From AC-49 sp963766605 (GTDB lineage Bacteria; Actinomycetota; Thermoleophilia; Solirubrobacterales; Solirubrobacteraceae), in assembly GCA_963766605.1 (NCBI GenBank), contig CAVYAT010000005.1:248001-312000 (forward strand): 64,000 nt of DNA. The letters run 5' to 3'. The translations under genes were made by a program, and so were the position numbers. The notes under the pieces are model-generated. The model saw only the letters and a program-made list of their open reading frames with translations, was not told where the DNA came from and searched no databases. Shown here piece after piece: positions 25,746 to 34,349 of the stretch (position 1 is the first letter of the stretch; the number at the start of each line of letters is the position of its first letter).

Positions 25746-26182
25746 TACGCGGTGGCCGGCTGGTGCTGGACCGCTTGGGGGTCGTAGGTCCCGAACGACC
25801 AGACGTTGCCCTCGATGTCGCGCGCCGCGAAGTCGCGCGAGCCGTAGTCCTGGTCCTCGAGCTCGCGGATGATCGCGGCGCCCGCGGCCTTGGCCTGGGC
25901 GTGGCGGGCGTCGGGGTCGTCGACGACGACGTACATCGTGGTCGGGGATGTCATCGGGTCCATGTTCGGGGTGTCCAGCCAGCCGCCCTCGCGGTACTGG
26001 CCGAGCATGATCAGGCTCGGACCGAGCCTCAGCTCGGCGTGTTCGATCTGCCCGGCATCGGAGCGGTAGACGACGTGCTCGGTGAACCCGAACGCGCTCG
26101 TGAGGAACGCGATCGCCGCCTCGGCGTCGCGGTAGCGCAGCGCCGGGTAGACGCTCTGGCGGGTGTCGTTGGAGGTGCTCAT
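25745..26182 (-). CDS. VOC/glyoxalase superfamily protein (copy 1)
   Basis: A 145-residue vicinal-oxygen-chelate-fold protein. It begins with YPALRYRDAEAAIAFLTSAF, has GFTEHVVYRSDAG and ends with GSRDFAARDIEGNVWSFGTY. This group (PhnB/glyoxalase-like) has diverse or no known activity. Glu and His candidates for metal binding are present, but no reaction can be assigned. A paralogue lies immediately upstream; the two share the start MSTS, the RYRDAEAA motif and the C-terminal PATA. Confidence 0.82.
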   Translation of the reverse strand: MSTSNDTRQSVYPALRYRDAEAAIAFLTSAFGFTEHVVYRSDAGQIEHAELRLGPSLIMLGQYREGGWLDTPNMDPMTSPTTMYVVVDDPDARHAQAKAAGAAIIRELEDQDYGSRDFAARDIEGNVWSFGTYDPQAVQHQPATA

Positions 26183-26199
26183 GATCGTTCTCGTGCTCC

Positions 26200-26562
26200 C
26201 TACGCGGTGGCCGGCTCGGGCTGGACGGCGTACGGCGAGTAGGTCCCGAACCACCACCGGTTCCCGTCGAGGTCGCGGACGCCGTAATCGCGCGAGCCCC
26301 AGGGCTTGTCCTCGACGTCGCGGATGATCTCGGCACCGGCGGCGACGGCGCGCGCGTGGTGGGCGTCGGGGTCGGCGACGACGACGTAGAGCCCGACCGG
26401 CGAGCCCTTCGGCTCGCCGCTGGGATCGACGAGCCCGTCGTCGCGGTGCACCGCGTGCTCGGTGAACCCGAATGCGTGCTTGAGCCACTCAAGCGCCGCC
26501 TCCGCATCGCGGTAGCGCAGCGTCGGGAAGATCGTGGGGTGCGTGTCGGTCGAAGTGCTCAT
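26200..26562 (-). CDS. VOC/glyoxalase superfamily protein (copy 2)
   Basis: A 120-residue paralogue of the next gene, with FPTLRYRDAEAALEWLKHAF, GFTEHAVHRDDG and GSRDYGVRDLDGNRWWFGTY. It is about 25 residues shorter because the central loop between the two beta-alpha-beta units is reduced. The ATG at 26562 matches the start of the sister protein. It lies 10 bp after the AraC regulator, so it is likely under that gene's control. Confidence 0.82.
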   Translation of the reverse strand: MSTSTDTHPTIFPTLRYRDAEAALEWLKHAFGFTEHAVHRDDGLVDPSGEPKGSPVGLYVVVADPDAHHARAVAAGAEIIRDVEDKPWGSRDYGVRDLDGNRWWFGTYSPYAVQPEPATA

Positions 26563-26572
26563 GACGCGCAAG

Positions 26573-27406
26573 CTAGAACCGCGCGCCACCCGTGTCTTGA
26601 ACAAATGGGAGACCGTCGCCGACCCGCCCGCTGGGGATCCGCCGCGCCACCAGATCGCCCGGCGACACGCCCGCCAACGCACGGACCTCGCGGTTCAGGT
26701 GCGACTGGTCGGAGTAGCCGCACGCCGCGGCGATGTCGGCCCACCCCGGCGGCTCGTCGTCGAGCCGTCGCGACAACGCCTCAAAGCGCAGAACCCGTGC
26801 CAGCGTCTTCGGGGCCAGGCCGACCTCCGAGGTGAACAGGGCGCCGAGGTGGCGGCGGCTGCAGCGCAGCTCGGCCGCCAGCTCGCCGATCCGGATCTGC
26901 CCGTCGGTCTCGCGCAGCCGGTGGAGCGCCGCCCCGACGACCGGGACCGACGGCGGCGCCTGCGCTGCCCGCCGCGCCACGAAGTCCTCGACGAGGTCGA
27001 AGCGCCGGTCCCAGGACGTGCTGTCGCGCAGCCGCCCCGTGAGCTCCTCGCCGTCGCGGCCGAACACGTCCTCGATCCCGATGATCGCGCCGCCCAGCGC
27101 GGACAGCGGCGAGCCGAGGATCGTGCGCGCGCCGAGTGGGGTGAGCTTGACCTCCAGCGAACGGTACGGCGGCTCGAACGCCACGATCGTCGGCCGGTCG
27201 ACGAGGCCGGTCATCCACGCGCCGGGCAGGGCGTCGCCGTTGATACGCAGCGACCCCTCGAAGTCGATGATCAGCGTCAGCACCGACGTCGCCGCGATCA
27301 GCCACGACTGGAAGCCCGGATCCTCGAGCTCGAAGCCGAGCATCGGGCGCGCCAGCAACGGGGCGATGTCGGCTCGCGGCGCGCGCCACGTGTCGCTGGC
27401 GATCAT
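26573..27406 (-). CDS. AraC-family transcriptional regulator
   Basis: A 277-residue regulator with a C-terminal AraC DNA-binding region: first helix-turn-helix around IRIGELAAELRCSRRHLGALF, second around DIAAACGYSDQSHLNREVRALAG, the latter being the conserved AraC signature. The N-terminal half is the beta-rich ligand/dimerisation region of the DUF6597-like type. The ATG overlaps the stop of the upstream small gene (ATGA). Placement directly before the twin VOC genes suggests it controls them. Confidence 0.88.
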   Translation of the reverse strand: MIASDTWRAPRADIAPLLARPMLGFELEDPGFQSWLIAATSVLTLIIDFEGSLRINGDALPGAWMTGLVDRPTIVAFEPPYRSLEVKLTPLGARTILGSPLSALGGAIIGIEDVFGRDGEELTGRLRDSTSWDRRFDLVEDFVARRAAQAPPSVPVVGAALHRLRETDGQIRIGELAAELRCSRRHLGALFTSEVGLAPKTLARVLRFEALSRRLDDEPPGWADIAAACGYSDQSHLNREVRALAGVSPGDLVARRIPSGRVGDGLPFVQDTGGARF

Positions 27407-27762
27407 GAGTCGCCCGCCCGCAGCTCGACGTTGGCGTCGAGGCTCGTGTCGCGCACGATCTCCGATGGCTTGGCGGGGTCGTACAGAACGGCGAGGCGGT
27501 CGCCCGGCTTGGGCATATCGGCCTCGCGCGCGAAGTATTGCTTCTGCTTGAGCTGAGCTTCGAACGGCGCCTCGCCTCCGGGCTCGACGCGCACCCGCAG
27601 CGTGTAGTGCTGGACCTTGCCCATCTTCAGGCCATCGCGGCCCGACTCGCTCAGTCCCCAGCGCCGGCGGCACTCGACCACCGTCGCGGCGGCGGCCCGC
27701 CCGCCGGCCTGACGAAGTGCCTGCTCACGACGCTGTTCGCGCCCCGACGGTTCGTAGTCCAT
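27403..27762 (-). CDS. Uncharacterised protein, DUF3592-like
   Basis: A 119-residue soluble protein. After a charged N-terminal helix it shows a small beta domain with HYTLRVRVEPGGEAPFEA and a PGDRLAVLYDPAKPSEIV segment. The latter resembles the YDPxNP motif of DUF3592-type domains, usually found attached to membranes; no membrane segment is present here. It is coupled to the AraC gene. A CATACT hexamer lies 10 nt before the ATG. Function unknown. Confidence 0.6.
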   Translation of the reverse strand: MDYEPSGREQRREQALRQAGGRAAAATVVECRRRWGLSESGRDGLKMGKVQHYTLRVRVEPGGEAPFEAQLKQKQYFAREADMPKPGDRLAVLYDPAKPSEIVRDTSLDANVELRAGDS

Positions 27763-27789
27763 CGTCGGAGCAAGTATGGCGCAACCTCC

Positions 27790-28776
27790 CTACAGCATCG
27801 AGGAGGCGATCAGCTCGTAGGAGTGCCGGCGCGCGCCGTGGTCGTGCGTGATCGTCACGACGATGACCTCCGACGCGCCGTACTCGTCTGCGACCGCCAG
27901 CAGCCCCTCGCGGACCTGGTGCGCCGTGCCGATCACCGCGCGCCGGCCCTGGCCGTCGACCTGCTCGCGCGCGAGGTACTCCAGTGCGACGTCCGGGGGC
28001 GGGACTGCGATCAGCCGCCCGCGGCGCAGCTCGCGCAGCGTCATCCGGCTCGACGACGCAAGCCGCTGGGCCTCGTCCTCGGTGTCGGCGGCCAACGCCC
28101 AGACGGCGACCGCGGTCTGCGATGGGCGTGTGCCCTCCGCCGCGCGCTGGCGGTACAGCCGCGTCAGGTCGCCGCCGCCGGAGCTGATGAAGTCGGCGAA
28201 CGCGTAGGGGAGGCCGAGGTCGGCGGCCCAGATCGCGCTCTGCATCGAGGAACCCAGCAGCCACGGCACCGGTCGCGCCTCGCCGCCCGGCAGCGCCTGC
28301 AGGCGTGCGAACGGATGGTCGGACGGCAGCGTGCCGTCGAGGTAGCCGAGCAGCTCGGCGAGCTGCTGGGGAAAGTCGTCAGGCGCGGCCTGGCGACGGT
28401 CGCGCTGCAGCGCGAACGTGGTCAGCGGGTCGGTGCCGGCGGCGCGGCCGATCCCGAGGTCGATGCGGCCGGGGTGCAGCGCGGCGAGGATCGAGAATGT
28501 CTCGGCGACCTTGAACGGGCTGTAGTGGGGCAACATGACGCCGCCGCTGCCGACCCGCAGCCGCGACGTCGAGCGCGCGATCTCCGCGACCAGTACCTCG
28601 GGGCTGGCGCCGGCAAGCATCGGCCCGCCGTGATGCTCGGCGACCCAGTAGCGGTAGTAGCCCAGCGACTCGCACAGTGCAGCGAGGTCGAGCGTGTTGG
28701 CCAGTGCGTCGACCGACGTGGCGCCCTGGGCGACCGGCGACTGGTCGAGCACGCTGAGGAGCAGTTCGCCGGCCAC
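27790..28776 (-). CDS. LLM-class flavin-dependent monooxygenase (MsnO8-like)
   Basis: A 328-residue luciferase-like TIM-barrel oxidoreductase that would use reduced FMN; substrate unknown. It begins LSVLDQSPVAQG, followed by YRYWVAEHHG, GSGGVMLPHYSPFKVAE and RIDLGIGRAAGTD, all characteristic of the MsnO8/YtmO-like subgroup. The GTG at 28776 sits 2 nt after the histidine-kinase stop codon, so it is part of the same transcript as the two-component system. Confidence 0.88.
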   Translation of the reverse strand: MAGELLLSVLDQSPVAQGATSVDALANTLDLAALCESLGYYRYWVAEHHGGPMLAGASPEVLVAEIARSTSRLRVGSGGVMLPHYSPFKVAETFSILAALHPGRIDLGIGRAAGTDPLTTFALQRDRRQAAPDDFPQQLAELLGYLDGTLPSDHPFARLQALPGGEARPVPWLLGSSMQSAIWAADLGLPYAFADFISSGGGDLTRLYRQRAAEGTRPSQTAVAVWALAADTEDEAQRLASSSRMTLRELRRGRLIAVPPPDVALEYLAREQVDGQGRRAVIGTAHQVREGLLAVADEYGASEVIVVTITHDHGARRHSYELIASSML

Positions 28777-28778
28777 GC

Positions 28779-30224
28779 TCAGGTGCGCGGCCGGGCCGGT
28801 CCGGCGACGGACGGCTCGCGCGCGGCCGCGCCGTCGGGGGTGGGCGCCGCCGCCATCGCCGGCAGCGTGACCACGAATCGCGCGCCGCGCCCGCCGGTCG
28901 GCGCCAGCGTGACCGAGCCGCCGTGCTGCTCGGCGACCACACGCACGATCGACAGCCCGAGGCCGAACGACCCGCCGCGGTCGCCGGCCCCGCGCACGAA
29001 GCGCTCGAAGATCTGCTCGCGCATGTCGGGGCTGACGCCCGGCCCGTCGTCGGTCACCGACAGCACGACGCGCCCGCCGGCGCCCTGCACACGGACCTGG
29101 ACATGCGTCCCGGGCGGCGTGTGCGAGATGGCGTTCTCGACGAGGTTCACGATCATGCGCAGCAGGTCGTCGCGTGAGCCCATGACCCACGCCGGGTGCG
29201 TCTCGACGCTCAGCTCGTGCGCGTCGGTGACCGCACCGAGCTCACCGGCCGCCTCGACCACGACCTGCCCCATGTCAACGGGCTGCGGCCGGATCGGCCG
29301 CCGCGCGTCGGCGCGGGCCAGCAGCAGCAGGTCGACGACGAGGCGGCGCATGCGCCGCGACGAGCGCAGCGCCGAGCGGGCCGCCTCGCCCTGATCACCG
29401 GCCAGCACGTCGGCCAGCAGCTCGAGGTTGGCCATCACGCTGGTCAGCGGCGTGCGCAGCTCGTGCGATGCGTCGGCGACGAACTGCTGCTGGCGCTTGA
29501 GCATCGCCTCGGTCTCGGCGCGCGACGCGGCCAGCGCCTCGAGCATCTCGTCGAGCGTCCGCGACAACACCGCGACCTCGTCCTCGGCCGACGTCGGCGG
29601 CATCCGCTGGCCGGGGTCGCGCGTCTGCGCGATGTGCTGGGCGATCCCGGTCAGGCGGTCGATCGGCTTCATCGCCCGGCGCGCCAGCAACAGGCCGGCG
29701 GCGAGTGCGAGCCCCGTGCCCGCCAGCACGCCGAGGATCAGGAACAGGCGCACGCGGCCGATCGTCGCCTCGACGTCCGAGGTTCGGCGCGCGTACTGGA
29801 TCAGCAGCTTCTCGCCGACCTTGCCGTGCTGGGGCGGAGCGTTGGTGATGACCGGCACGACGAGGTACGGGCCGACGACGTCGGTCGTGGTCGAGCGGCC
29901 GAGGTCGGGGCCGCCCGGCGGCGCCTCGCCGATCACGATGTCCGGGTCCTTGGCGAGCGCGACGCGGATGATCCCGCCCTCGAGGTCGGACAGGCTCTTG
30001 GCCGCGCCCTTGGGCATCGTCGGGTTGCCACGGTGGACCTCGATCTGGCGCAGAACCCCGGGTGCGAGGTCGTCGGCGCGGACCTGCGTCTCGTGGCTGA
30101 AGTCCGACCGGATCCGCGAGGCGGTCAGCGTCCCGACCGCAAACGCGAAGGCGCACAGGATGACCAGCGTGAGCAGCGCCGACGTACCGGCCAGCCGCCA
30201 GCGGATCGGGATGCGGTCAAGCAC
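28779..30224 (-). CDS. Sensor histidine kinase (MprB-like)
   Basis: A 481-residue membrane kinase. It has two membrane segments (about residues 13-33 and 158-180) around an extracytoplasmic sensor region, a HAMP linker, the HisKA phosphoacceptor motif ASHELRTPLTSV, the N box NLVENAISHTPPG and the G boxes DDGPGV and GLGLSIVRVV. The Pro/Ala-rich C-terminal tail is extra. It overlaps the upstream response regulator by 8 bp. The closest functional type is actinobacterial MprB/TcrY; the stimulus is unknown. Confidence 0.9.
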   Translation of the reverse strand: MLDRIPIRWRLAGTSALLTLVILCAFAFAVGTLTASRIRSDFSHETQVRADDLAPGVLRQIEVHRGNPTMPKGAAKSLSDLEGGIIRVALAKDPDIVIGEAPPGGPDLGRSTTTDVVGPYLVVPVITNAPPQHGKVGEKLLIQYARRTSDVEATIGRVRLFLILGVLAGTGLALAAGLLLARRAMKPIDRLTGIAQHIAQTRDPGQRMPPTSAEDEVAVLSRTLDEMLEALAASRAETEAMLKRQQQFVADASHELRTPLTSVMANLELLADVLAGDQGEAARSALRSSRRMRRLVVDLLLLARADARRPIRPQPVDMGQVVVEAAGELGAVTDAHELSVETHPAWVMGSRDDLLRMIVNLVENAISHTPPGTHVQVRVQGAGGRVVLSVTDDGPGVSPDMREQIFERFVRGAGDRGGSFGLGLSIVRVVAEQHGGSVTLAPTGGRGARFVVTLPAMAAAPTPDGAAAREPSVAGPARPRT

Positions 30225-30897
30225 GCAACACGTACCCCGCTCCGCGGATCGTGTGCAGCAGCCGCGTCTCGCCGCCGGCCTCGAGCTTCCGCCTCAGGTT
30301 CGAGACGAACACCTCGATCGTGTTCGTCGAGGCGAACGGGTCATAGCCCCACACCTCCTCGAGCAGGCGCTGGCGCGGGATGACGATCCGCTCGTTGCGC
30401 ATCAGGTACTCGAGGAGCTCGAACTCACGCTGTGTCAGCTCGACGCGGCGCTCCTCGCGGCGCACCTCGTGGGTGTCGGGGTTGAGCACGAGGTCGCCGA
30501 CGACGACCGACGCGGAGCCCTTGGGCGGCCGGCGGCGCAGCAGCGCCCGCAGCCGGGCCAGCAGCTCCTGGCGCTCGAACGGCTTGACGAGATAGTCGTC
30601 GGCGCCCGAATCCAGGCCCTCGACGCGGGCCTCGACCGTGTCGCGCGCGGTCAGCATCAGGATCGGTGTGTCGTCGTCGGCCCGCAGCCGCCGTGCGACC
30701 TCGATGCCGTCCATCTTCGGCAGCCCGAGGTCGAGCACGATCAGGTCGGGGACGTACTCGCCGGCCATCCGCAAGGCGTCCTCGCCGTCGGCGGCGATCC
30801 GTACGTCGTAGCCCTCGACGCGCAGCGACCGCTGGACCGCCTGGGCGATCTCGTCGTCGTCCTCGACCACGAGGACCCTGGCCGGCCGGTCGTTCAT
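30217..30897 (-). CDS. OmpR-family response regulator (MprA-like)
   Basis: A 226-residue regulator: receiver domain (VLVVEDDDEI, phosphoacceptor Asp56 in IVLDLGLPKMDG, LTARD, KPF) followed by an OmpR/PhoB winged helix (LTQREFELLEYLMRN, TIEVFVSNLRRKLE, TIRGAGYVLR). ATG 30897 is supported by a TACCAT hexamer 6 nt upstream. First gene of a run with the kinase and the flavin monooxygenase; divergent from ftsK. Confidence 0.93.
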   Translation of the reverse strand: MNDRPARVLVVEDDDEIAQAVQRSLRVEGYDVRIAADGEDALRMAGEYVPDLIVLDLGLPKMDGIEVARRLRADDDTPILMLTARDTVEARVEGLDSGADDYLVKPFERQELLARLRALLRRRPPKGSASVVVGDLVLNPDTHEVRREERRVELTQREFELLEYLMRNERIVIPRQRLLEEVWGYDPFASTNTIEVFVSNLRRKLEAGGETRLLHTIRGAGYVLRA

Positions 30898-30903
30898 AGG
30901 ACG

Positions 30904-30909
30904 ATGGTA
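30904..30909 (-). promoter_or_regulatory. -10 hexamer TACCAT for the response regulator
   Basis: TACCAT on the minus strand, 6 nt before the ATG at 30897; leaderless-type. A TATAGC/TAGCGT stretch nearby could serve ftsK in the other direction. Confidence 0.45.
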
Positions 30910-30961
30910 CGTATAGCGTCCCCTGAACACTGCACGCAGGGGAGCAGGGCTACCCGTCGAA

Positions 30962-30977
30962 ATGCGCAGCTGCGCAT
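30962..30977. promoter_or_regulatory. 16-bp perfect palindrome at the ftsK start codon
   Basis: ATGCGCAGCTGCGCAT is a perfect palindrome whose last two bases are the A and T of the ftsK ATG. As DNA it could be an operator; as RNA a 6-bp stem with an AGCU loop would bury the start codon. Confidence 0.5.
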
Positions 30978-33504
30978 GCCGCCCACTCGCACCCCTGCTC
31001 GCAAGAAGACCACGACCGCGAGGTCCAAGCGCCCGTCGAAGGCGCCCGCGCCCCGCGCCAAGGCACGGCGCGCCCGCAGCTGGCGAACGGCGCTGCCGGT
31101 GCTCGAGCAGCGCCACTGGGATCTGATCGGCCTCGGGCTGGTTGCGCTCGGCGTGCTCGTCGCGTTCCCGCTCTACACCAGCCACAGCGCCGGGCGGGTC
31201 GGCTCCGGTGCCGTGACCGGCCTGCGCTACGTCGGCGGCGAGGTCGCCTACGCCGCGCCGGTCGTGCTCGTGGCGATCGGCGCGATCCTCGTTCTGCGTC
31301 CAGTTCTGCCCGGCCGCCGCCCGCTGCGGTCGGGGGCGATCTGCCTGGCTGCGGCCGCGATGCTGGCGCTCGCGGCCGGAACGCTCGGCCTCGGCCCCGG
31401 CGCGCCGTCGACGCATCAGTACTTCCAGACCCCGGTGTTCGAGGCCCGCGGCGGGATCGTCGGCGAGGCGATGCGCTACGGCGGCCAGAGCCTCGTCGGC
31501 ACGATCGGCACCCACATCGCGGCCGTGTTCCTGTTCCTGGCCGGGCTGCTGCTCGTGACCGGCGCGACGGTCGCCGGCGTGCTGCGCGCGACGTCATCCA
31601 GCGTCGCCGACACGACGCGCGCGATGCGGCGCACGTCGACCGAGATAGCGGTGCGCGGCGGCGGTGGCGGCGCGCGCGTGGCGGCGGCCGAGATGCCCGA
31701 CGCCTACCTGCCGCCCGAGGACGAGGACGCCGAGCTCATCGTCCGGGCCACGCATGTCGAGGCGCCGGCGCAGGACGGCTTCTGGTCGGGGCCCAAGCGG
31801 TTCCCGGACCTCTTCGGGCAGGAGGATGACGAGCCGCACGAGCCCGAGCCGGAGATGCACGACGACCCCGAGCCCGAGCTCGAGCCGGACGTCGAGCTGG
31901 TGGTCGCCGGCGACCACGAGCCGGTCGGGGTCGCCGTCACCGAGGCTCCGACCGAGTCGATCGAAGGTCCGCAGCAGCCCGCCGACGTCAACTGGGAGCT
32001 GCCGCAGCCGACGGTGCTCAAGCGCTCGACCGAGGAGCAGGCCCGCCCGGACACGGCCGGCCAGGGCAAGACCGCGGCCGCGCTGCTCGAGGCGCTCAGC
32101 CACTTCAACGTCGAGGCCAAGGTCGTAGCCACCGTCGCCGGCCCGCACATCACACGCTACGAGCTGCGCCTGGCCCCGGGCATCAAGATGTCGAAGGTCG
32201 CCCAGCTCAAGGACGACCTCGCCTACGCGCTCGCCGCGACCGACATCCGGATCCTCGCCCCGATCCCCGGCAAGACAGCGGTCGGCGTCGAGGTTCCCAA
32301 CCGCAACCGCAAGATCGTGCGCCTCGGCGACGTCTACCAGGAGCCGCCGAAGGACTGGTCGCCGCTGACCGTGTGGCTCGGCAAGGACGTCTCCGGCAAG
32401 GCGATCGGCGCCGACCTGGCCAAGATGCCGCACCTCCTGGTCGCGGGAACGACCGGCGCCGGCAAGTCGGGGGCGATCAACGCGATGCTCAGCTCGATCC
32501 TGCTGCGCGCGACGCCCAAGGACGTGCGGATGGTCCTGATCGACCCCAAACAGGTCGAGCTCAACCACTACGAGGCGATCCCGCACCTGTTGACCCCGGT
32601 CATCACCAGCCCGCGCCAGGCCGCGAACGCGCTGTCGAACCTGGTGCGCGAGATGGAGTGGCGCTACGGAGTGATGTCGATGAAGCGCACCCGCTCGCTC
32701 ATCGAGCTCAACAAGGAGCGCGTCAAGGGCGGCGACGAGCCGCTGCCCTACATCCTGTGCGTCATCGACGAGCTCGCCGACCTGATGATGGTCGCGCCGG
32801 CCGATGTCGAGGACGCGATCATCCGCCTGGCCCAGAAGGCGCGTGCCGTCGGGATCCACCTCGTGCTCGCCACCCAGAGCCCACGGGTCGACGTGATCAC
32901 CGGCATGATCAAGGCCAACGTCCCGTCGCGGATCGCGTTCGCCGTCTCGTCGCAGATCGACTCGCGCGTGATCCTCGACCAGAACGGCGCCGAGTCGCTG
33001 CTGGGCCAGGGGGACCTGCTGTTCGCGCCGGTCGGCTCGTCCAAGCTCCAGCGCATCCAGGGCGCGTACATCGACGAGCCGCAGATCGCCGCGCTGACGT
33101 CGTGGTGGGCGCAGCAGGGCGAGCCCGAGGTTCGCGAGGACCTGCTCGAGGAGGCCGAGCCGGCGGCCGACGAGGGGTCGAGCGACGACGACGGCTTCGA
33201 CCCCGACGAGGACGCGATGCTCGGCGATGCGATCCAGCTCGTCGTCGAGATGGGGACCGCATCGACGTCGATGCTCCAGCGCCGGCTGCGCCTCGGGTAC
33301 ACACGCGCGGGACGACTGATCGACATGCTCGAGCGCCGCGGGATCATCTCCGGCTACGAGGGCTCCAAGCCGCGGCAGGTGCTGGTCACCGAGTCCGATC
33401 TGCCGCGTGTGCTGGCGGCGCTGGAGCAGCGCTCGCCGCAGCCGGTGCTCATTGCGCCCGATACGGGCGTGATGGATGCGATCGACGACGGCGTGTCGGA
33501 CTGA
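30976..33504 (+). CDS. ftsK: DNA translocase FtsK
   Basis: Septal DNA pump that resolves chromosomes at division. 842 residues. A basic N-terminus is followed by membrane helices between about residues 45 and 205 (for example LIGLGLVALGVLVAFPL, AAVFLFLAGLLLVTG), an acidic linker, then the motor: alpha domain (GPHITRYELRLAPGIK), Walker A GTTGAGKSGAIN, Walker B ILCVIDELADLMM, and the C-terminal gamma winged helix (LGYTRAGRLIDMLERRGII). The frame extends upstream antisense to the kinase, but ATG 30976 is the only sensible start. Confidence 0.96.
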   Translation: MPPTRTPARKKTTTARSKRPSKAPAPRAKARRARSWRTALPVLEQRHWDLIGLGLVALGVLVAFPLYTSHSAGRVGSGAVTGLRYVGGEVAYAAPVVLVAIGAILVLRPVLPGRRPLRSGAICLAAAAMLALAAGTLGLGPGAPSTHQYFQTPVFEARGGIVGEAMRYGGQSLVGTIGTHIAAVFLFLAGLLLVTGATVAGVLRATSSSVADTTRAMRRTSTEIAVRGGGGGARVAAAEMPDAYLPPEDEDAELIVRATHVEAPAQDGFWSGPKRFPDLFGQEDDEPHEPEPEMHDDPEPELEPDVELVVAGDHEPVGVAVTEAPTESIEGPQQPADVNWELPQPTVLKRSTEEQARPDTAGQGKTAAALLEALSHFNVEAKVVATVAGPHITRYELRLAPGIKMSKVAQLKDDLAYALAATDIRILAPIPGKTAVGVEVPNRNRKIVRLGDVYQEPPKDWSPLTVWLGKDVSGKAIGADLAKMPHLLVAGTTGAGKSGAINAMLSSILLRATPKDVRMVLIDPKQVELNHYEAIPHLLTPVITSPRQAANALSNLVREMEWRYGVMSMKRTRSLIELNKERVKGGDEPLPYILCVIDELADLMMVAPADVEDAIIRLAQKARAVGIHLVLATQSPRVDVITGMIKANVPSRIAFAVSSQIDSRVILDQNGAESLLGQGDLLFAPVGSSKLQRIQGAYIDEPQIAALTSWWAQQGEPEVREDLLEEAEPAADEGSSDDDGFDPDEDAMLGDAIQLVVEMGTASTSMLQRRLRLGYTRAGRLIDMLERRGIISGYEGSKPRQVLVTESDLPRVLAALEQRSPQPVLIAPDTGVMDAIDDGVSD

Positions 33505-33562
33505 AGTCCCTGCAAGCGAGGGTGCCGGTCCTGCTGCGCAGGCCGGATAACGTGCGCAGAAC

Positions 33563-34349
33563 ATGCCCGAGATCGGCCCGACCCTGCGCGAGGCGCGGAT
33601 GCGTGCCAGGATCGACATCTCGGAGGTCGAGGCCGAGACGAAGATCCGCGCCAAATACCTGCGCGCCTTGGAGAACGAGGAATGGGACCTGCTGCCCGGA
33701 CCAACGTTCGTCAAGAGCTTTCTGCGCACGTACGCGGACGCACTCGGCCTGGACTCGCGGGCACTCGTGGAGGAGTACAAGCTGCGCCACGAGCGGCTGT
33801 CGGAGGTCGATCTTCAGCCGATCACGCCGCGCGGCGCCGTCGACCGGCGCAACCGCGGTCGTGGCGCGTGGCGGCGGCATCCCGCGCGCGTATGTCATCT
33901 GGGGCCTGATCCTCGTCGCGCTGGGCGGTGTCTACGCGATCACTGCGGTCGGCGGCGGCTCGTCGCACAAGCAGTCGACGACGCCGCCGGCCACCGTCGG
34001 CCACGGCACCACGCCGACGACCGCGCCGACCACCACGACGCCGTCGTCGGGCCATCGGCACGCCACCAAGATCGTGCGCCTGCAGCTGATCCCGTCGGGG
34101 CCGGTCAGCGTCTGCCTGGTCGCCGCCGGCGGCCGCACGCTGCTGCGCAACGTCACGCTCAGCGCGGGGGCGCGGACGCCGACCTACCGCTCGTCGGAGT
34201 TCCGCATGGCGCTCGGCAACGGCAACCTCACCATGCGCATCGACGGTCGGCTGCGCCAGGTCCCCGGTGTATCGAGCGGGATCGGCTACGTCGTCACACA
34301 TGCCGGACGCCGTACGCTGGGGGTGGGCCAGCGGCCCACCTGCACATGA
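33563..34349 (+). pseudogene. RodZ-like helix-turn-helix membrane protein, frameshifted
   Basis: Two frames make up one protein. The first (33563 to about 33865) encodes the cytoplasmic HTH of RodZ: GPTLREARMRARIDISEVE, KIRAKYLRALENEEW and FVKSFLRTYADALGL. The second carries a membrane helix (AYVIWGLILVALGGVYAI), a Thr/Pro linker and a small C-terminal beta domain (DUF4115-like) to 34349. One extra base in the GC-rich stretch near 33867 would explain the break, making about 261 residues when repaired. RodZ acts in cell-shape and septal complexes, consistent with its place after ftsK. Confidence 0.75.

Noticed and set aside
29428..30975. Long N-terminal extension of ftsK
   Set aside because: Only an open frame antisense to the kinase and regulator; the ATG at 30976 gives the normal FtsK start.
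31594..33780. 728-residue open frame on the minus strand
   Set aside because: Antisense to ftsK; codon-pattern artefact of high GC third positions.
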